Assembly: GCA_051646105.1 (NCBI GenBank)
Contig: JBOFCO010000233.1
Coordinates: 1 to 23,932 of the forward strand
DNA length: 23,932 nucleotides
From: JBOFCO01 sp051646105
Lineage (GTDB): Bacteria > Pseudomonadota > Alphaproteobacteria > Rhodobacterales > Rhodobacteraceae
Reading direction: 5' to 3'
Position numbers and translations under genes: made by a program. Below the pieces are notes generated by a model that saw nothing but the letters and a program-made list of their open reading frames with translations, ran no database searches and was not told the DNA's origin. Shown here in pieces: positions 1 through 7,854 of the stretch. The stretch's first letter is position 1; the number at the start of each line of letters is the position of its first letter.

Positions 1-473
1 AGCCCGCGACGCGGTTCGGGCGGTGTAATGGCCAAAGCAAGCGTCAAGCCGTCCTCTGCCAGCACGCGCGCGCCATAGGGGGCCATGACCGCAGCCAATG
101 CGGCATGTTCCTGGGGATGCAGTTCCGCCAGATGCATCCTGTCGCCCTTGCGCAGCGCTTCTGCCGCGATTAGCGGCGAACCGGGATAGGCCTGCGCGCC
201 ATAGGTCATGCGGATACGGGCCAGATGGCGGGCATAGGGATGATCACCGGAAAACCAGCGCAGCGCCTCCGCCCGCCCGATCCCTGCAGCAGCCTCTCCC
301 GTCTTGATCGCCTCTGCCGCGTCCAGCCGATACAACCCCCGACCCGCATGGGTTTCGACATAGGTCAGGGGCTTGTCCTTGGTCGTCAGGTAGTCGAGAG
401 CGACGGACAGCAAGGCGTGCTTGTGAACATCGGCCATGTTCCCGGCATGATAACCGTGCTGATAGGACAGCAT
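1..473 (-). CDS. rlmJ: 23S rRNA m6A2030 methyltransferase RlmJ, N-terminal part (cut by window edge)
   Basis: I translated the minus strand from an ATG at 473; the frame stays open to base 1, giving about 157 residues with the C-terminal half outside the window. The protein begins MLSYQHGYHAGNMADVHKH and continues with KDKPLTYVETHAGRGLYRL, the characteristic start of the RlmJ (YhiR/ComJ) family, which methylates N6 of adenine 2030 in 23S rRNA using SAM. THAGRG fits the SAM-binding motif I, and ITPPEPRRG near the cut corresponds to the stretch just before the catalytic (D/N)PPY motif, so that motif lies just off the edge. The start lies 4 bases after the stop of the flavoprotein gene, so it is probably the last visible member of the ftsE-led run. 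Spacing suggests translational coupling; the ribosome binding site (AACGGG) is weak. Confidence 0.9.
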   Translation of the reverse strand, partial: MLSYQHGYHAGNMADVHKHALLSVALDYLTTKDKPLTYVETHAGRGLYRLDAAEAIKTGEAAAGIGRAEALRWFSGDHPYARHLARIRMTYGAQAYPGSPLIAAEALRKGDRMHLAELHPQEHAALAAVMAPYGARVLAEDGLTLALAITPPEPRRG

Positions 474-477
474 CCCG

Positions 478-1086
478 TTACCACATGGTTTGCGACGCAC
501 GGGCAGGCCATGCAGCGTCATAATCCGGCCCGCCAACTTCGCCACGGGTCAGAGAGGCAAGGATTTGTCCCGGCGTCGGCAAGCCCTCCGACTGGTCACC
601 GCCCGTCCACAACGCTGACCGCATCAGCGCGCGCGCGCATTGAAAGTAGACTTCGGCAATTGCGATCACGGTCACGGTGCGCGGCAGCTTTCCGGCGAAG
701 GAAAAGCTTTCGCGCAGGCCCTGATCGGCGGTCAGCCGTGCGGTGCCATTGACCCGGATCACATTGTCCGATCCCGGCACCATGAACATCAGGCTCATCC
801 GCCCGTCGGCCAGGATATTGCGCAGGCTGTCGATCCGGTTGTTGCCGCGCCAGTCCGGCAGGGCCAGCGTCGCATCATCAAGGATCCGAACGACCGGCCC
901 GTCATCGCCGCGCGGGCTGCAATCGGTACCGCCAGGCCCGACCGTTGTCAGTACACAGAACCGGGCGCGCTCGATCCAGCGCCGGTATTCCGGTGTCAGC
1001 CGCTGCGCGACCTTGCCTGTGGCCGCCGGTGCCGGATCGCCATACAGCGCAGACAGTTCGGATGCCGTCGCGATGAACTTCATCAT
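478..1086 (-). CDS. PPOX-type FMN flavoprotein (DR2398/MSMEG_1061-like)
   Basis: The 202-residue product resembles the pyridoxamine 5'-phosphate oxidase-like split-barrel flavoproteins, in particular the subgroup of about 200 residues typified by DR2398 and MSMEG_1061. Family-like blocks are RFCVLTTVGPGGTDCSPRGD (about 42-61), the LPDWRGNNRIDSLRNIL stretch (about 76-92) and VIRVNGTARL (about 108-117). These proteins are expected to bind FMN or a related flavin as dimers; substrate and reaction are not known, so I do not call it PdxH. It starts at an ATG that overlaps the TGA of the TfoX-N gene by four bases (ATGA); a second ATG follows at once (MMK), and either could be used. It ends 4 bases before rlmJ. 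No signal peptide or membrane segment is visible, so it should be cytoplasmic. Confidence 0.8.
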   Translation of the reverse strand: MMKFIATASELSALYGDPAPAATGKVAQRLTPEYRRWIERARFCVLTTVGPGGTDCSPRGDDGPVVRILDDATLALPDWRGNNRIDSLRNILADGRMSLMFMVPGSDNVIRVNGTARLTADQGLRESFSFAGKLPRTVTVIAIAEVYFQCARALMRSALWTGGDQSEGLPTPGQILASLTRGEVGGPDYDAAWPARASQTMW

Positions 1087-1421
1087 TTTGCTGCCTTCTT
1101 CTTCGGAGTTTTCGGCTTTGCTATCGGCAGGTCTGCCGCCACGGCGCGCAGCAGTTCAGCCAGCCGGTCCGCATCATCCAGCAACTCATCAGCCTGGTAA
1201 TGCGGCTTTGCGCCCGGATAGGGCGCACCGGTTTCATGATCGCCAAGCAACGCAACAGCGCCAGGTGTCATCTTGACGAAAAGGCCGTCGTCGCAGATCA
1301 GCGCAACCACTTTTCCGTCCAGATAAAGCGCGTATTCCCCGAACATCTTGCGTGTTGAAACCGGTCCTGCCGCAGCAGCCTGTTCGGCAATAAACGCAGC
1401 CCGATCTGCCGAAGTGCCCAT
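1083..1421 (-). CDS. TfoX N-terminal domain protein
   Basis: This 112-residue protein matches the N-terminal domain of TfoX/Sxy: STRKMFGEYALYLDGKVVAL at about 22-41, then CDDGLFVKMTPGA and a PYPGAKPHY block. TfoX is a competence regulator in gammaproteobacteria, but single-domain TfoX-N proteins are common in alphaproteobacteria and have no settled role; no competence gene lies nearby. The C-terminal TfoX domain is absent, and the protein ends in a Lys-rich tail (about residues 101-112, PKTPKKKAAK) that could touch nucleic acid, which is inference. The start ATG shares one base with the stop of the acyltransferase gene (TGATG), and its stop overlaps the next start by four bases, so it is embedded in the run and likely translationally coupled. 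Confidence 0.85.
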   Translation of the reverse strand: MGTSADRAAFIAEQAAAAGPVSTRKMFGEYALYLDGKVVALICDDGLFVKMTPGAVALLGDHETGAPYPGAKPHYQADELLDDADRLAELLRAVAADLPIAKPKTPKKKAAK

Positions 1422-2167
1422 CAGCCCTGTCCTTCCCGCCGAATGTGAAACCCGGCCTCGGCCATCAGGGCGTTCGATGTACCTTCAACCCGTGACTCAA
1501 GCCCGGCCATGAAATCCTGCTGTTCTGCACCTGGCGCGATGGGCGTCAAAAACTCCACCACCGCCAAACCGGGCTTGCGATAGACACCCCGCCGGGGCCA
1601 GAACACGCCGACATTGGTGGCGGCCGGCACGCAGGTCTGGCCCAGATCGCGGTAAAGCAGCGCGGTGCCAACCTTGTAGGGCAGCATCGCCCCCGGCGCG
1701 ACACGCGTGCCCTGCGGATAGATGATCAACTGCCCCGGCGGGGCCGCACCATCCGCCACATCGGCCAGCATTTTCTGGATCGCCTGCCCGCGCTTGCCGC
1801 GATCCACTGGCACGCAGCCCATGCGCAGCGCATACCAGCCCAGGATCGGGGCCCAGACCAGTTCTTTTTTCATGATGAACTTCGGGCGCGGAAGCACGGA
1901 ACACAGGATGATGATGTCGAAAAAGCTCTGGTGCTTGGACGCGATCAGGCATTCGTCTTGCGGGACCGCGCCCCTTACCTCAGACCGCAGCCCCAGCATC
2001 CAGGATGCGGACCACCGCACATAGCGGCACCATGTCCGCACACCGCGCGTGGCCCAACGCCGGTCGAACACCGCAAGCGGTGTAAAATACAGGGCCAAAA
2101 GCGCCATGACGATATAGATGTGGATACTGAACAGAAGCGAGATCATCCAGCGCAGGATATAAGGCAT
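1421..2167 (-). CDS. plsC: Lysophospholipid acyltransferase, PlsC family
   Basis: This is a 248-residue membrane-bound acyltransferase, of usual family length. Two hydrophobic stretches at the N-terminus (about 7-33) anchor it. The acyltransferase motifs appear in order: the catalytic HX4D as HQSFFD (79-84), the PVDRG block (120-124), YPQGTR (150-155) and VPAATN (180-185). PlsC proteins move an acyl group to the sn-2 position of lysophosphatidic acid, making phosphatidic acid at the inner membrane; paralogues acylate other lysolipids, so the exact acceptor is not proven. The usual FPEGTR motif has Gln in place of Glu here. The gene starts 3 bases after the ftsX stop and its own stop overlaps the TfoX-N start, so it is presumably co-transcribed with ftsEX. 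Confidence 0.88.
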   Translation of the reverse strand: MPYILRWMISLLFSIHIYIVMALLALYFTPLAVFDRRWATRGVRTWCRYVRWSASWMLGLRSEVRGAVPQDECLIASKHQSFFDIIILCSVLPRPKFIMKKELVWAPILGWYALRMGCVPVDRGKRGQAIQKMLADVADGAAPPGQLIIYPQGTRVAPGAMLPYKVGTALLYRDLGQTCVPAATNVGVFWPRRGVYRKPGLAVVEFLTPIAPGAEQQDFMAGLESRVEGTSNALMAEAGFHIRREGQG

Positions 2168-2170
2168 CGG

Positions 2171-3106
2171 TCACGTCACCTTTCGCAAAACCCGCATCGC
2201 CGCCAGCCGAGTGGCACCAAAGGCAACCAGCGCGGCGACAGGCGGCACGATCAGCGGCAGCAGCCAGCCCCGCCCCTGAAATCCCAGCCCGGTCAGAAAA
2301 CCTCCAGCCGTATCCGCCGAAGGCAGCAGCAGCACCGCCAGCAAGCCCAGCCCTGTGCCCGCCATCGCCCCCCACAGCGCGCGCAACGTGAAACGCCGCA
2401 CGAAAGCGCGGGCAATGAACACATCCCGCGCACCCACCAGCCGCAGCACACGGATCACCTGCGCATTGGCCGAAAGCGATGCCTGCGCCGCCAGCGCGAT
2501 CATCGCAGCCACGGTCAGGCCGATCAAAATGATGGAACTGACCCCAAGCAGCCGCAGCCGCGCCGCGGCCTGCGCCAGTGGCCTGCGCCAGCGGCTGTGA
2601 TCGTCAAGAATGGCACCGGGTGCCTCGGCAGACAGGCGCATACGCAAACCTTCGGCATCGAAACCTTCGGCCGTTTCGGTCACGTCGACCAGTTGCGGCA
2701 CGGGCAGGGTTTCCACAGGCATATCAGGCCCGAACCACGGCGTCAGCAGGGCACGCGTTTCTTCGGGCGTCAGCGCGCGGGACGACGCCACACCCGGCGT
2801 GCTTTCCAGAATGCCCAGAACCGCGCTGGTCTGGGCGGCCAACTGGTCAGCGGGTGCCGAAATGCGGATGGTTGCGCTTTGCGACAGGGTTTCCTCCCAG
2901 CGGGCGGCCAACCGGCCCGAAGCCGTTGTCAGCGCAAGGGCGAATACCGCCAGAAACGCCATGGCCGCTGCCGTGAACAGCGTAAGCCAGGCGGTATGGC
3001 CTGACGGCGGCACAACCCTGTCGGCACTGCGGTCGCCCAGCAGTGCCTGAAGCGGGCCACCCAGACGGTCCGCAAGCCCAGGCGCGTCGGAAGGTCGTTG
3101 TGTCAC
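2171..3106 (-). CDS. ftsX: Cell division ABC transporter membrane subunit FtsX
   Basis: The 311-residue protein has the FtsX plan: a short cytoplasmic N-terminus, a membrane segment at about 40-62, a periplasmic domain of roughly 120 residues, then three membrane segments at about 187-208, 241-262 and 281-303. The VIRVLRLVGARDVFIARAF stretch (217-235) is the conserved cytoplasmic loop that contacts the ATPase. FtsX with FtsE forms a type VII ABC complex at the septum that controls peptidoglycan hydrolases through the periplasmic loop; it does not transport a known substrate. The start is GTG, and this GTG overlaps the ftsE stop in a GTGA, a typical coupling arrangement for this pair. The periplasmic partner cannot be named from this window. 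Confidence 0.9.
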   Translation of the reverse strand: MTQRPSDAPGLADRLGGPLQALLGDRSADRVVPPSGHTAWLTLFTAAAMAFLAVFALALTTASGRLAARWEETLSQSATIRISAPADQLAAQTSAVLGILESTPGVASSRALTPEETRALLTPWFGPDMPVETLPVPQLVDVTETAEGFDAEGLRMRLSAEAPGAILDDHSRWRRPLAQAAARLRLLGVSSIILIGLTVAAMIALAAQASLSANAQVIRVLRLVGARDVFIARAFVRRFTLRALWGAMAGTGLGLLAVLLLPSADTAGGFLTGLGFQGRGWLLPLIVPPVAALVAFGATRLAAMRVLRKVT

Positions 3107-3786
3107 AGATCGGCCCCCGCAAGCTGTACCTGTCGATTGGCGATGCGCAGGACGCGCGCCGAAACCTGCGCCTTTGCGGCGCGGATCAGGTTCAGGTCAT
3201 GCGTGGCAATCAGGATCGCTTTCCCCATCCGGTTCAGTTCGACCAACAGTGTCAGAAGCCGCATCGACATTTCCCAGTCAAGGTTTCCCGTCGGTTCGTC
3301 CGCCAGTATCACATCCGGCGACATGATGATCGCACGGGCCAGCGCAGCACGCTGACGCTCTCCGCCCGACAGGGCGGGCGGCAGCGCCTTCGCATGTGCC
3401 GCCAGCCCTACCCAACCCAGCAGGGCCTGCAGGTCATCGTCATTGACGGCCCTGCCTGTCGCATGAAGCGGCAGCGTCACATTTTCGGCCAGCGGCAGAT
3501 GATCCAGGAATTGGCAATCCTGATGGACCACCCCGATCCGTCGTCTGGTCCGTGCCAGATCATCCCTGCTCATCGCCCGGGTATCGGTTCCGAAAAGCCG
3601 CGCCTGCCCGGTGGTTGCCTGCAATTCCCCGTAGCACAGACGCAAAAGTGTGGTCTTGCCCGCCCCGGATGGTCCGGTGAGAAAATGGAAAGAACCCGGC
3701 ACAAGGTTCAGGGTGACATCGCTCAGCAGGGCGGCATCCCCGTAGCTGTATCCGACCCGGTCAAGTTCGATCACAGAGGTCTCCAT
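3103..3786 (-). CDS. ftsE: Cell division ATPase FtsE
   Basis: This 227-residue ABC ATPase has a complete set of motifs: Walker A GPSGAGKT (38-45), Q-loop Gln89 in GVVHQD, signature LSGGE (139-143), Walker B VILADE (159-164), D-loop GNLD and switch His196 in ATHDLN. Its small size, the N-terminal ELDRVGYSYG and direct coupling to ftsX identify FtsE rather than the related LolD. It works on the cytoplasmic face of the division-site membrane, where ATP hydrolysis by FtsEX is coupled to cell-wall hydrolase activation. It is the first gene of the minus-strand run. The 135-base gap to the divergent zinc-ribbon gene should hold its promoter, but I could not pick out a convincing one. Confidence 0.92.
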   Translation of the reverse strand: METSVIELDRVGYSYGDAALLSDVTLNLVPGSFHFLTGPSGAGKTTLLRLCYGELQATTGQARLFGTDTRAMSRDDLARTRRRIGVVHQDCQFLDHLPLAENVTLPLHATGRAVNDDDLQALLGWVGLAAHAKALPPALSGGERQRAALARAIIMSPDVILADEPTGNLDWEMSMRLLTLLVELNRMGKAILIATHDLNLIRAAKAQVSARVLRIANRQVQLAGADL

Positions 3787-3921
3787 TCCGGGCGGGTGCG
3801 GGTGTTGCGCCGCCGCCTGTTCGTTTCAATCACTGGCACCACAAAGGCTTGGAGAACTCAACCCGTCTTGATACAAGTCATACTGACTGCCGGATGCGGC
3901 CGCAGTTTTGTTGGGGACGTG
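3787..3921. promoter_or_regulatory. Divergent intergenic region between ftsE and the zinc-ribbon gene
   Basis: These 135 bases separate two genes transcribed away from each other, so promoters for both directions are expected here. The central part (about 3825-3895) is less G+C-rich than the coding DNA on either side. I saw no -35/-10 pair good enough to report and no clear dyad. A GGGGA ribosome binding site stands 7 bases before the ATG at 3922. Confidence 0.4.
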
Positions 3922-5070
3922 ATGCGTCTGTTTTGTCCAAATTGTGATGCGCAGTACGAAGTCGGCGAGGGTGTGATACCCCCCGAGGGACGCGAAGTGC
4001 AATGCTCTGCCTGTGGCCACACCTGGTTTCAGCAAGCTTTGGGCGCCGTTGTCGACATGCATGGCGACGATGACGATTTCAGCGGTGATGATGACGGTGA
4101 CAGCATCGGTGCGGTTCTGGACCCCGATCCCGCCTTTGCACAGGAAAGCCGCAAGCCGGTTCTGGAAGATGCCGTCGGCAAAGCCATTGCTGCGATAGCC
4201 GAGCCGATGCCAAGCGCGCTAGCGCAGGACGAAGCTCCAGCACCCGACGAAGAAGTCGTGGCCGCGACCGAAGCCGCCGCTCCAAAGCGCCGTGAACTCG
4301 ATGACAACGTGCTCAACGTCCTGCGCGAAGAGGCAGAGCTGGAATCGCGCCGCCGTCGTGAGGCGCTGCCTGTCGGTGACAGCGCCGAGGAAGCCGGTCT
4401 TGCCGCAGCGATCAGTGCCACTGTCGCGTCGGCCAATACCCCGCCCAGTGCTGACGATCCCAAACGCATATCGGCGCGCTCTGGCCCGTCGTTCGAAGAT
4501 ATGCATTCGGTTTCGAAGAGCCGCGACCTGCTGCCGGATGTAGATACGATAAATTCCACGCTTCGCGCATCAAACGACCGTCGCGGGGCTGACAACCTGC
4601 CGGAACTGCCCCCCGTTCTTGAGGAACAGAAGCGTGGCTTCGGGCTTGGTTTCGGCAGCATCGTGGCCGTGGGGCTGATGGGCTTTGCACTTTATATCTT
4701 TGCGCCGCAGATCGGGGAAAAGATGCCGGGGATGCGCGCGCCCCTGAACAGCTATGTGGCCGGGGTAGATGCAGGCCGAAGCTGGCTGGACGGCGCCATG
4801 AAATCCGTGGTCGATTCTCTTCGCAACGACGACGATGCGCCTGCACCGGGTGTGACACCTGCTGCGCCGGAGACCGCCTCAACAACGCCAGCCCCACCTG
4901 CCGAGGCTGCGACACAGACGCCGGCCGCAGCGCCCGCGTCGGCGATCCCGGTCGTTGAACCCGCCTCAGCGCCATCTGCGGCGCCAGAAACTGCTCCGGC
5001 AGAGTTGCCCGCAGTGGAAAGCCTTCAGGGGCAGCCCGCAGCACCGCAGCCGACGCAAACCGACAACTGA
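3922..5070 (+). CDS. Zinc-ribbon (MJ0042-type) single-pass membrane protein
   Basis: I chose the ATG at 3922 because it follows a GGGGA site and puts the zinc ribbon at the extreme N-terminus, as is usual; the longer open frame upstream is antisense to ftsE. The 382-residue protein starts with an MJ0042-type ribbon: C5PNC8 and C28SAC31 with GHTWFQ after it. Next come an Asp-rich patch (about 49-60), a long Ala/Glu/Arg-rich disordered region, one membrane segment (about 239-262, GSIVAVGLMGFALYIFAP), about 45 residues that look folded, and a Pro/Ala/Thr-rich tail of about 75 residues. The expected topology is ribbon in the cytoplasm and tail in the periplasm. Function is unknown; the domain is typical of many proteobacterial proteins of unclear role. 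It faces ftsEX across a shared intergenic region, so a role in envelope or division is conceivable but unproven. Confidence 0.85.
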   Translation: MRLFCPNCDAQYEVGEGVIPPEGREVQCSACGHTWFQQALGAVVDMHGDDDDFSGDDDGDSIGAVLDPDPAFAQESRKPVLEDAVGKAIAAIAEPMPSALAQDEAPAPDEEVVAATEAAAPKRRELDDNVLNVLREEAELESRRRREALPVGDSAEEAGLAAAISATVASANTPPSADDPKRISARSGPSFEDMHSVSKSRDLLPDVDTINSTLRASNDRRGADNLPELPPVLEEQKRGFGLGFGSIVAVGLMGFALYIFAPQIGEKMPGMRAPLNSYVAGVDAGRSWLDGAMKSVVDSLRNDDDAPAPGVTPAAPETASTTPAPPAEAATQTPAAAPASAIPVVEPASAPSAAPETAPAELPAVESLQGQPAAPQPTQTDN

Positions 5071-5111
5071 TCCTGCATCGGCATATCTGGTAACTATCCC
5101 CGGCGGCTCGC

Positions 5112-7796
5112 TCAGAACTTGTCGAGAAGCCGCTCAAGATAGCTGCGTTCGGTATCAGGCCGTGTCCGGTCGGCCGAACGACGGCGGATTTCGTCCAGCA
5201 GATCGCGCGCCCGGCGATAGACATCCTCGCCCTGAAGCATCTGCTGGTCTGAACCGACCATGCCGTTTTCTCCGATCTCGCGGCCCAACGGATCGCGCTG
5301 ACCGTTCGGGTCACCACGGCCATAGACGGTATCCCCGTTGCCGGGCTGGTTGGGGGGCGGGCGATTGTCGGCCGTCTGTTCCCCCAGTTCGCGGATACCG
5401 TCGCGAAGGGCATCCATGGCATCGGCCTGTCGGTCGATGGCGCCCTGCCCGTCCCCGTTGCGCAGCGCGCGTTCGGCTTCTTCCATTGCGCGGGCGGCCC
5501 TGTCCAGCGATCTGCGGGCGTTTTCGCCCTGCTCCGTCCCCGGCAGGTTGCCACGCTGGCGTTCGACCTCTCTCCGCAAGGCCTGCTGGCGTTCCGCAAG
5601 GCTGCCCTGACCATCGGCACCTTGCCCGTCGCGCTGGTTGCCCCTGCCGCCCTGCTGTCCCTCGCCGCGTTGTTCGCCCTGACCCTGCCCGTCCTGACCC
5701 TGACCCTCTTGGCCCTGACCCTCCTGGCCCGGCTGTTCCGCCTGGCCCTGACCTTGCCGCCCGTCGCCGCCGGGCTGCTGACCCTGTTCGCCCTGCTGAC
5801 CAGGTTGCTGGCCCTGCCCTTCTTGCCCTTGCCCTTCTTCCTGACCCTGCGACGGGTCACGACCCTGCTGCTGATCGCGGAAAGTATCGTCGGACAAATC
5901 CTGTTGCTTGCGCAGCGCATCACCCAGGCCACGTTGTGCCTGCTGGCCGGGGCCGCCCTGCCCGTTGCCCTCACCCTGTGTGACCTGAAGGTTCTGCAAC
6001 AGCTCGTTCAGTTCCTGCAGCTTCTGCTGCGCCTCGGCCATGCGGCCTTCTTCCATCAGGCGCTGGATTTCATCCATCATCTGCTGGATCTGGTCACCGG
6101 TGATCTGGGTCTGTTCCTGATTGTTATCGGCATTGTCATATTCCGACTCTCGTTCCGACTTCTGGGCAAGCTGGTTCAGGTACTCGCTGGTCGCATCTTG
6201 CAGATCCTGCATCAACTGGTCGATTTCCTCTTTCGAGGCCCCGTTGCGGATGGCTTCCGACAGACGCTCCTGCGCGCGCTCAAGCGCGGCTTTCGCATCC
6301 TCCAGTTCGCCCTCCTCCACCTCCAGCGCTATGTCCCACAGCGCCGCGGCAAATTCGTCGCGCTGTTCCGGTGTCATCCCGGATTCGGTTGCCACATCGA
6401 GTCGCCGCAGCAGGACACGCAGCATCAGAAAGGCGCGCTCATTCGTGATGAAACCTTCCGGCTTGTGGGTGACCGCCCGCAGGATTTGCAGGCTGCGCGG
6501 TGCGTTTTCACGTGTCCACAGCAGATCGCGGCGCATTTCGATGATTGCTGCGGACAGCGGATGGAAAAAGCGCCTGCCGGGCAGTGCCACACGCAGGGGT
6601 TCTGCTGTCCCGGTCTGGCCACGCGCATCCTCTACGGTCAGGGTGATGCGGACAGGAAGCTGCGCCCAGGCGTGTTCGGAAAAGTCATCCGCCAGTTTTT
6701 CGATGAAATCCGTGCGGTTGCCCGACAAGGGCATGGGCAGATCGGCGATGATCGGTTCGCGCGGTTCCGGCGGGGTGGCCAGGCCGAAACGGCGATCCAG
6801 CGCTTCCATGTCCAGCGTGATCTCTGCCCGGCCGGCGACCACGCTGTTGTCGTCGGTCGCATGGAACGGCAGGGACATCACCCCGTCGGCGGCAACCTCC
6901 ATCTCTCCGTTGATTTCCACCTTTGGCGCGGCATCGGGCAGCAGCGCCACATCCCATTTCCGGCCGCCGGGACCACCGATCGCAATCGTGCCCGCCTGCG
7001 CCACCTCGAATTCCTGCCGCTGCTCGGCAGCGCTGCCCGGATCGCCGGTACGCCCGGATACGGTTTCTGCCAGTGTCAGCGTACCGATTTCACCATAAAA
7101 TCTCAGTGTGATGCGGCTGCCTTCGGGCAGTTCAAGCCGCCCTTCGGGAATATCCCCCAGATAGATGCCGGGCCGGTTGGTATAGGCTGGCGGTTCGGCC
7201 CAGCCTTCCCAGCTTGGCCCCTGCACTGCGGCCTGCGCGCTGCCGATACCAACGGGACCGGGTGCATCTGCCACGCGCCAGAACGATCCGAACAACAGGG
7301 CCATGCCAAAGGCGATGGCCGCGACATAGCGCAAGGCAAAGGGATCCCGCCGTGAAAGCCGCAGGTCGGGTTCCACTGCCCGCGCGCCAGCAGCACGTTC
7401 CGCCATGCGGTCAATATGGGCATCCCAGACCTTTCGGCTGGCATCGTCGGCAGAACCGATGGCCTGTGTGTCACGCAGCGCCGCCAGCGGCCGGCCCGGC
7501 AACAGCGCGTCCATCCGTTCCAGCGCTTCGTCCCGTGTCGGAATCCGGAACCGCGCATAACCACGCCAGCCAAACCAGATCATGCCAAGGCACAGCGCCG
7601 ACAGGCCCACCCAGAACGGTTCCAGCGGAACGGCATCCTGTACCCCGAAGGCGAGCGCCGAAATTGCCAGCAGGGCCAGCGTCCACACCGGCCAGAACAG
7701 CCGGACGATCCGTTCGGCCAGCATGCCAAACAGGGTCAGCCGCAGCGGGCGCGACAGGCGGTCAAGCGCCTTTTGGGTGCGGTCGGGATTCTGCAT
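5112..7796 (-). CDS. DUF4175 (TIGR02302-type) large membrane protein with Gln/Gly-rich tract
   Basis: I placed the start at the ATG at 7796, preceded by GGAG; a TTG 17 codons upstream also opens the frame but lacks support. The 894-residue protein has three hydrophobic segments near the N-terminus (about 31-52, 60-77, 155-174), then a long presumably periplasmic part with a beta-rich region containing a GWAEPPAYTNRPGIYL block (about 195-210), a Glu/Gln-rich coiled-coil region (about 470-615) and a Gln/Gly-rich tract (about 640-731). The conserved C-terminus DPLGREIGENG followed by a VYRRARDLLDEIRRRS stretch is family-typical. DUF4175/TIGR02302 proteins occur in alphaproteobacteria and have no established function. 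It lies 58 bases downstream of lysA in the same orientation, so read-through from lysA is likely, and it converges on the zinc-ribbon gene. Confidence 0.85.
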   Translation of the reverse strand: MQNPDRTQKALDRLSRPLRLTLFGMLAERIVRLFWPVWTLALLAISALAFGVQDAVPLEPFWVGLSALCLGMIWFGWRGYARFRIPTRDEALERMDALLPGRPLAALRDTQAIGSADDASRKVWDAHIDRMAERAAGARAVEPDLRLSRRDPFALRYVAAIAFGMALLFGSFWRVADAPGPVGIGSAQAAVQGPSWEGWAEPPAYTNRPGIYLGDIPEGRLELPEGSRITLRFYGEIGTLTLAETVSGRTGDPGSAAEQRQEFEVAQAGTIAIGGPGGRKWDVALLPDAAPKVEINGEMEVAADGVMSLPFHATDDNSVVAGRAEITLDMEALDRRFGLATPPEPREPIIADLPMPLSGNRTDFIEKLADDFSEHAWAQLPVRITLTVEDARGQTGTAEPLRVALPGRRFFHPLSAAIIEMRRDLLWTRENAPRSLQILRAVTHKPEGFITNERAFLMLRVLLRRLDVATESGMTPEQRDEFAAALWDIALEVEEGELEDAKAALERAQERLSEAIRNGASKEEIDQLMQDLQDATSEYLNQLAQKSERESEYDNADNNQEQTQITGDQIQQMMDEIQRLMEEGRMAEAQQKLQELNELLQNLQVTQGEGNGQGGPGQQAQRGLGDALRKQQDLSDDTFRDQQQGRDPSQGQEEGQGQEGQGQQPGQQGEQGQQPGGDGRQGQGQAEQPGQEGQGQEGQGQDGQGQGEQRGEGQQGGRGNQRDGQGADGQGSLAERQQALRREVERQRGNLPGTEQGENARRSLDRAARAMEEAERALRNGDGQGAIDRQADAMDALRDGIRELGEQTADNRPPPNQPGNGDTVYGRGDPNGQRDPLGREIGENGMVGSDQQMLQGEDVYRRARDLLDEIRRRSADRTRPDTERSYLERLLDKF
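5605..5880 (-). repeat. Low-complexity Gln/Gly-coding tract inside the DUF4175 gene
   Basis: About 90 codons read almost only as Gln, Gly and Glu with a few Arg, Asp and Pro, as imperfect GQ, EGQGQ and GQQ units (protein residues about 640-731). On the plus strand it appears as repeated ccctgacc-like units. Such tracts are prone to length change by slippage, so the exact length may differ between strains. In the protein it is probably a flexible linker after the coiled coil. Confidence 0.8.
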
Positions 7797-7854
7797 GCTG
7801 TCTCCGCGGCGCGTGGCCCGGACCCTGCCCTTTCTATCTGCCCGCAACGGTAGT

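Noticed and set aside
1931..3004. A 357-codon plus-strand frame rich in Arg, Gln and His.
   Set aside because: It is antisense to plsC and ftsX, both of which have clear family motifs.
3043..3921. In-frame extension of the zinc-ribbon gene upstream of 3922.
   Set aside because: It is antisense to ftsE, and the ribbon motif with a ribosome site starts at 3922.
5605..5880. Repeated units resembling a CRISPR or tandem repeat array.
   Set aside because: The units are short, imperfect and in frame with a protein; there are no spacers of regular length and no cas gene.
4412..5974. A 520-codon minus-strand frame with Arg/Ser-rich translation.
   Set aside because: It crosses the zinc-ribbon gene and the end of the DUF4175 gene in the wrong frame; the composition is typical of a G+C-rich shadow frame.
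5622..7355. A 577-codon open frame on the plus strand across the DUF4175 gene.
   Set aside because: It is the antisense of a G+C-rich coding region; its Leu-rich beginning is simply the complement of the Gln/Gly tract, and it shows no domain.
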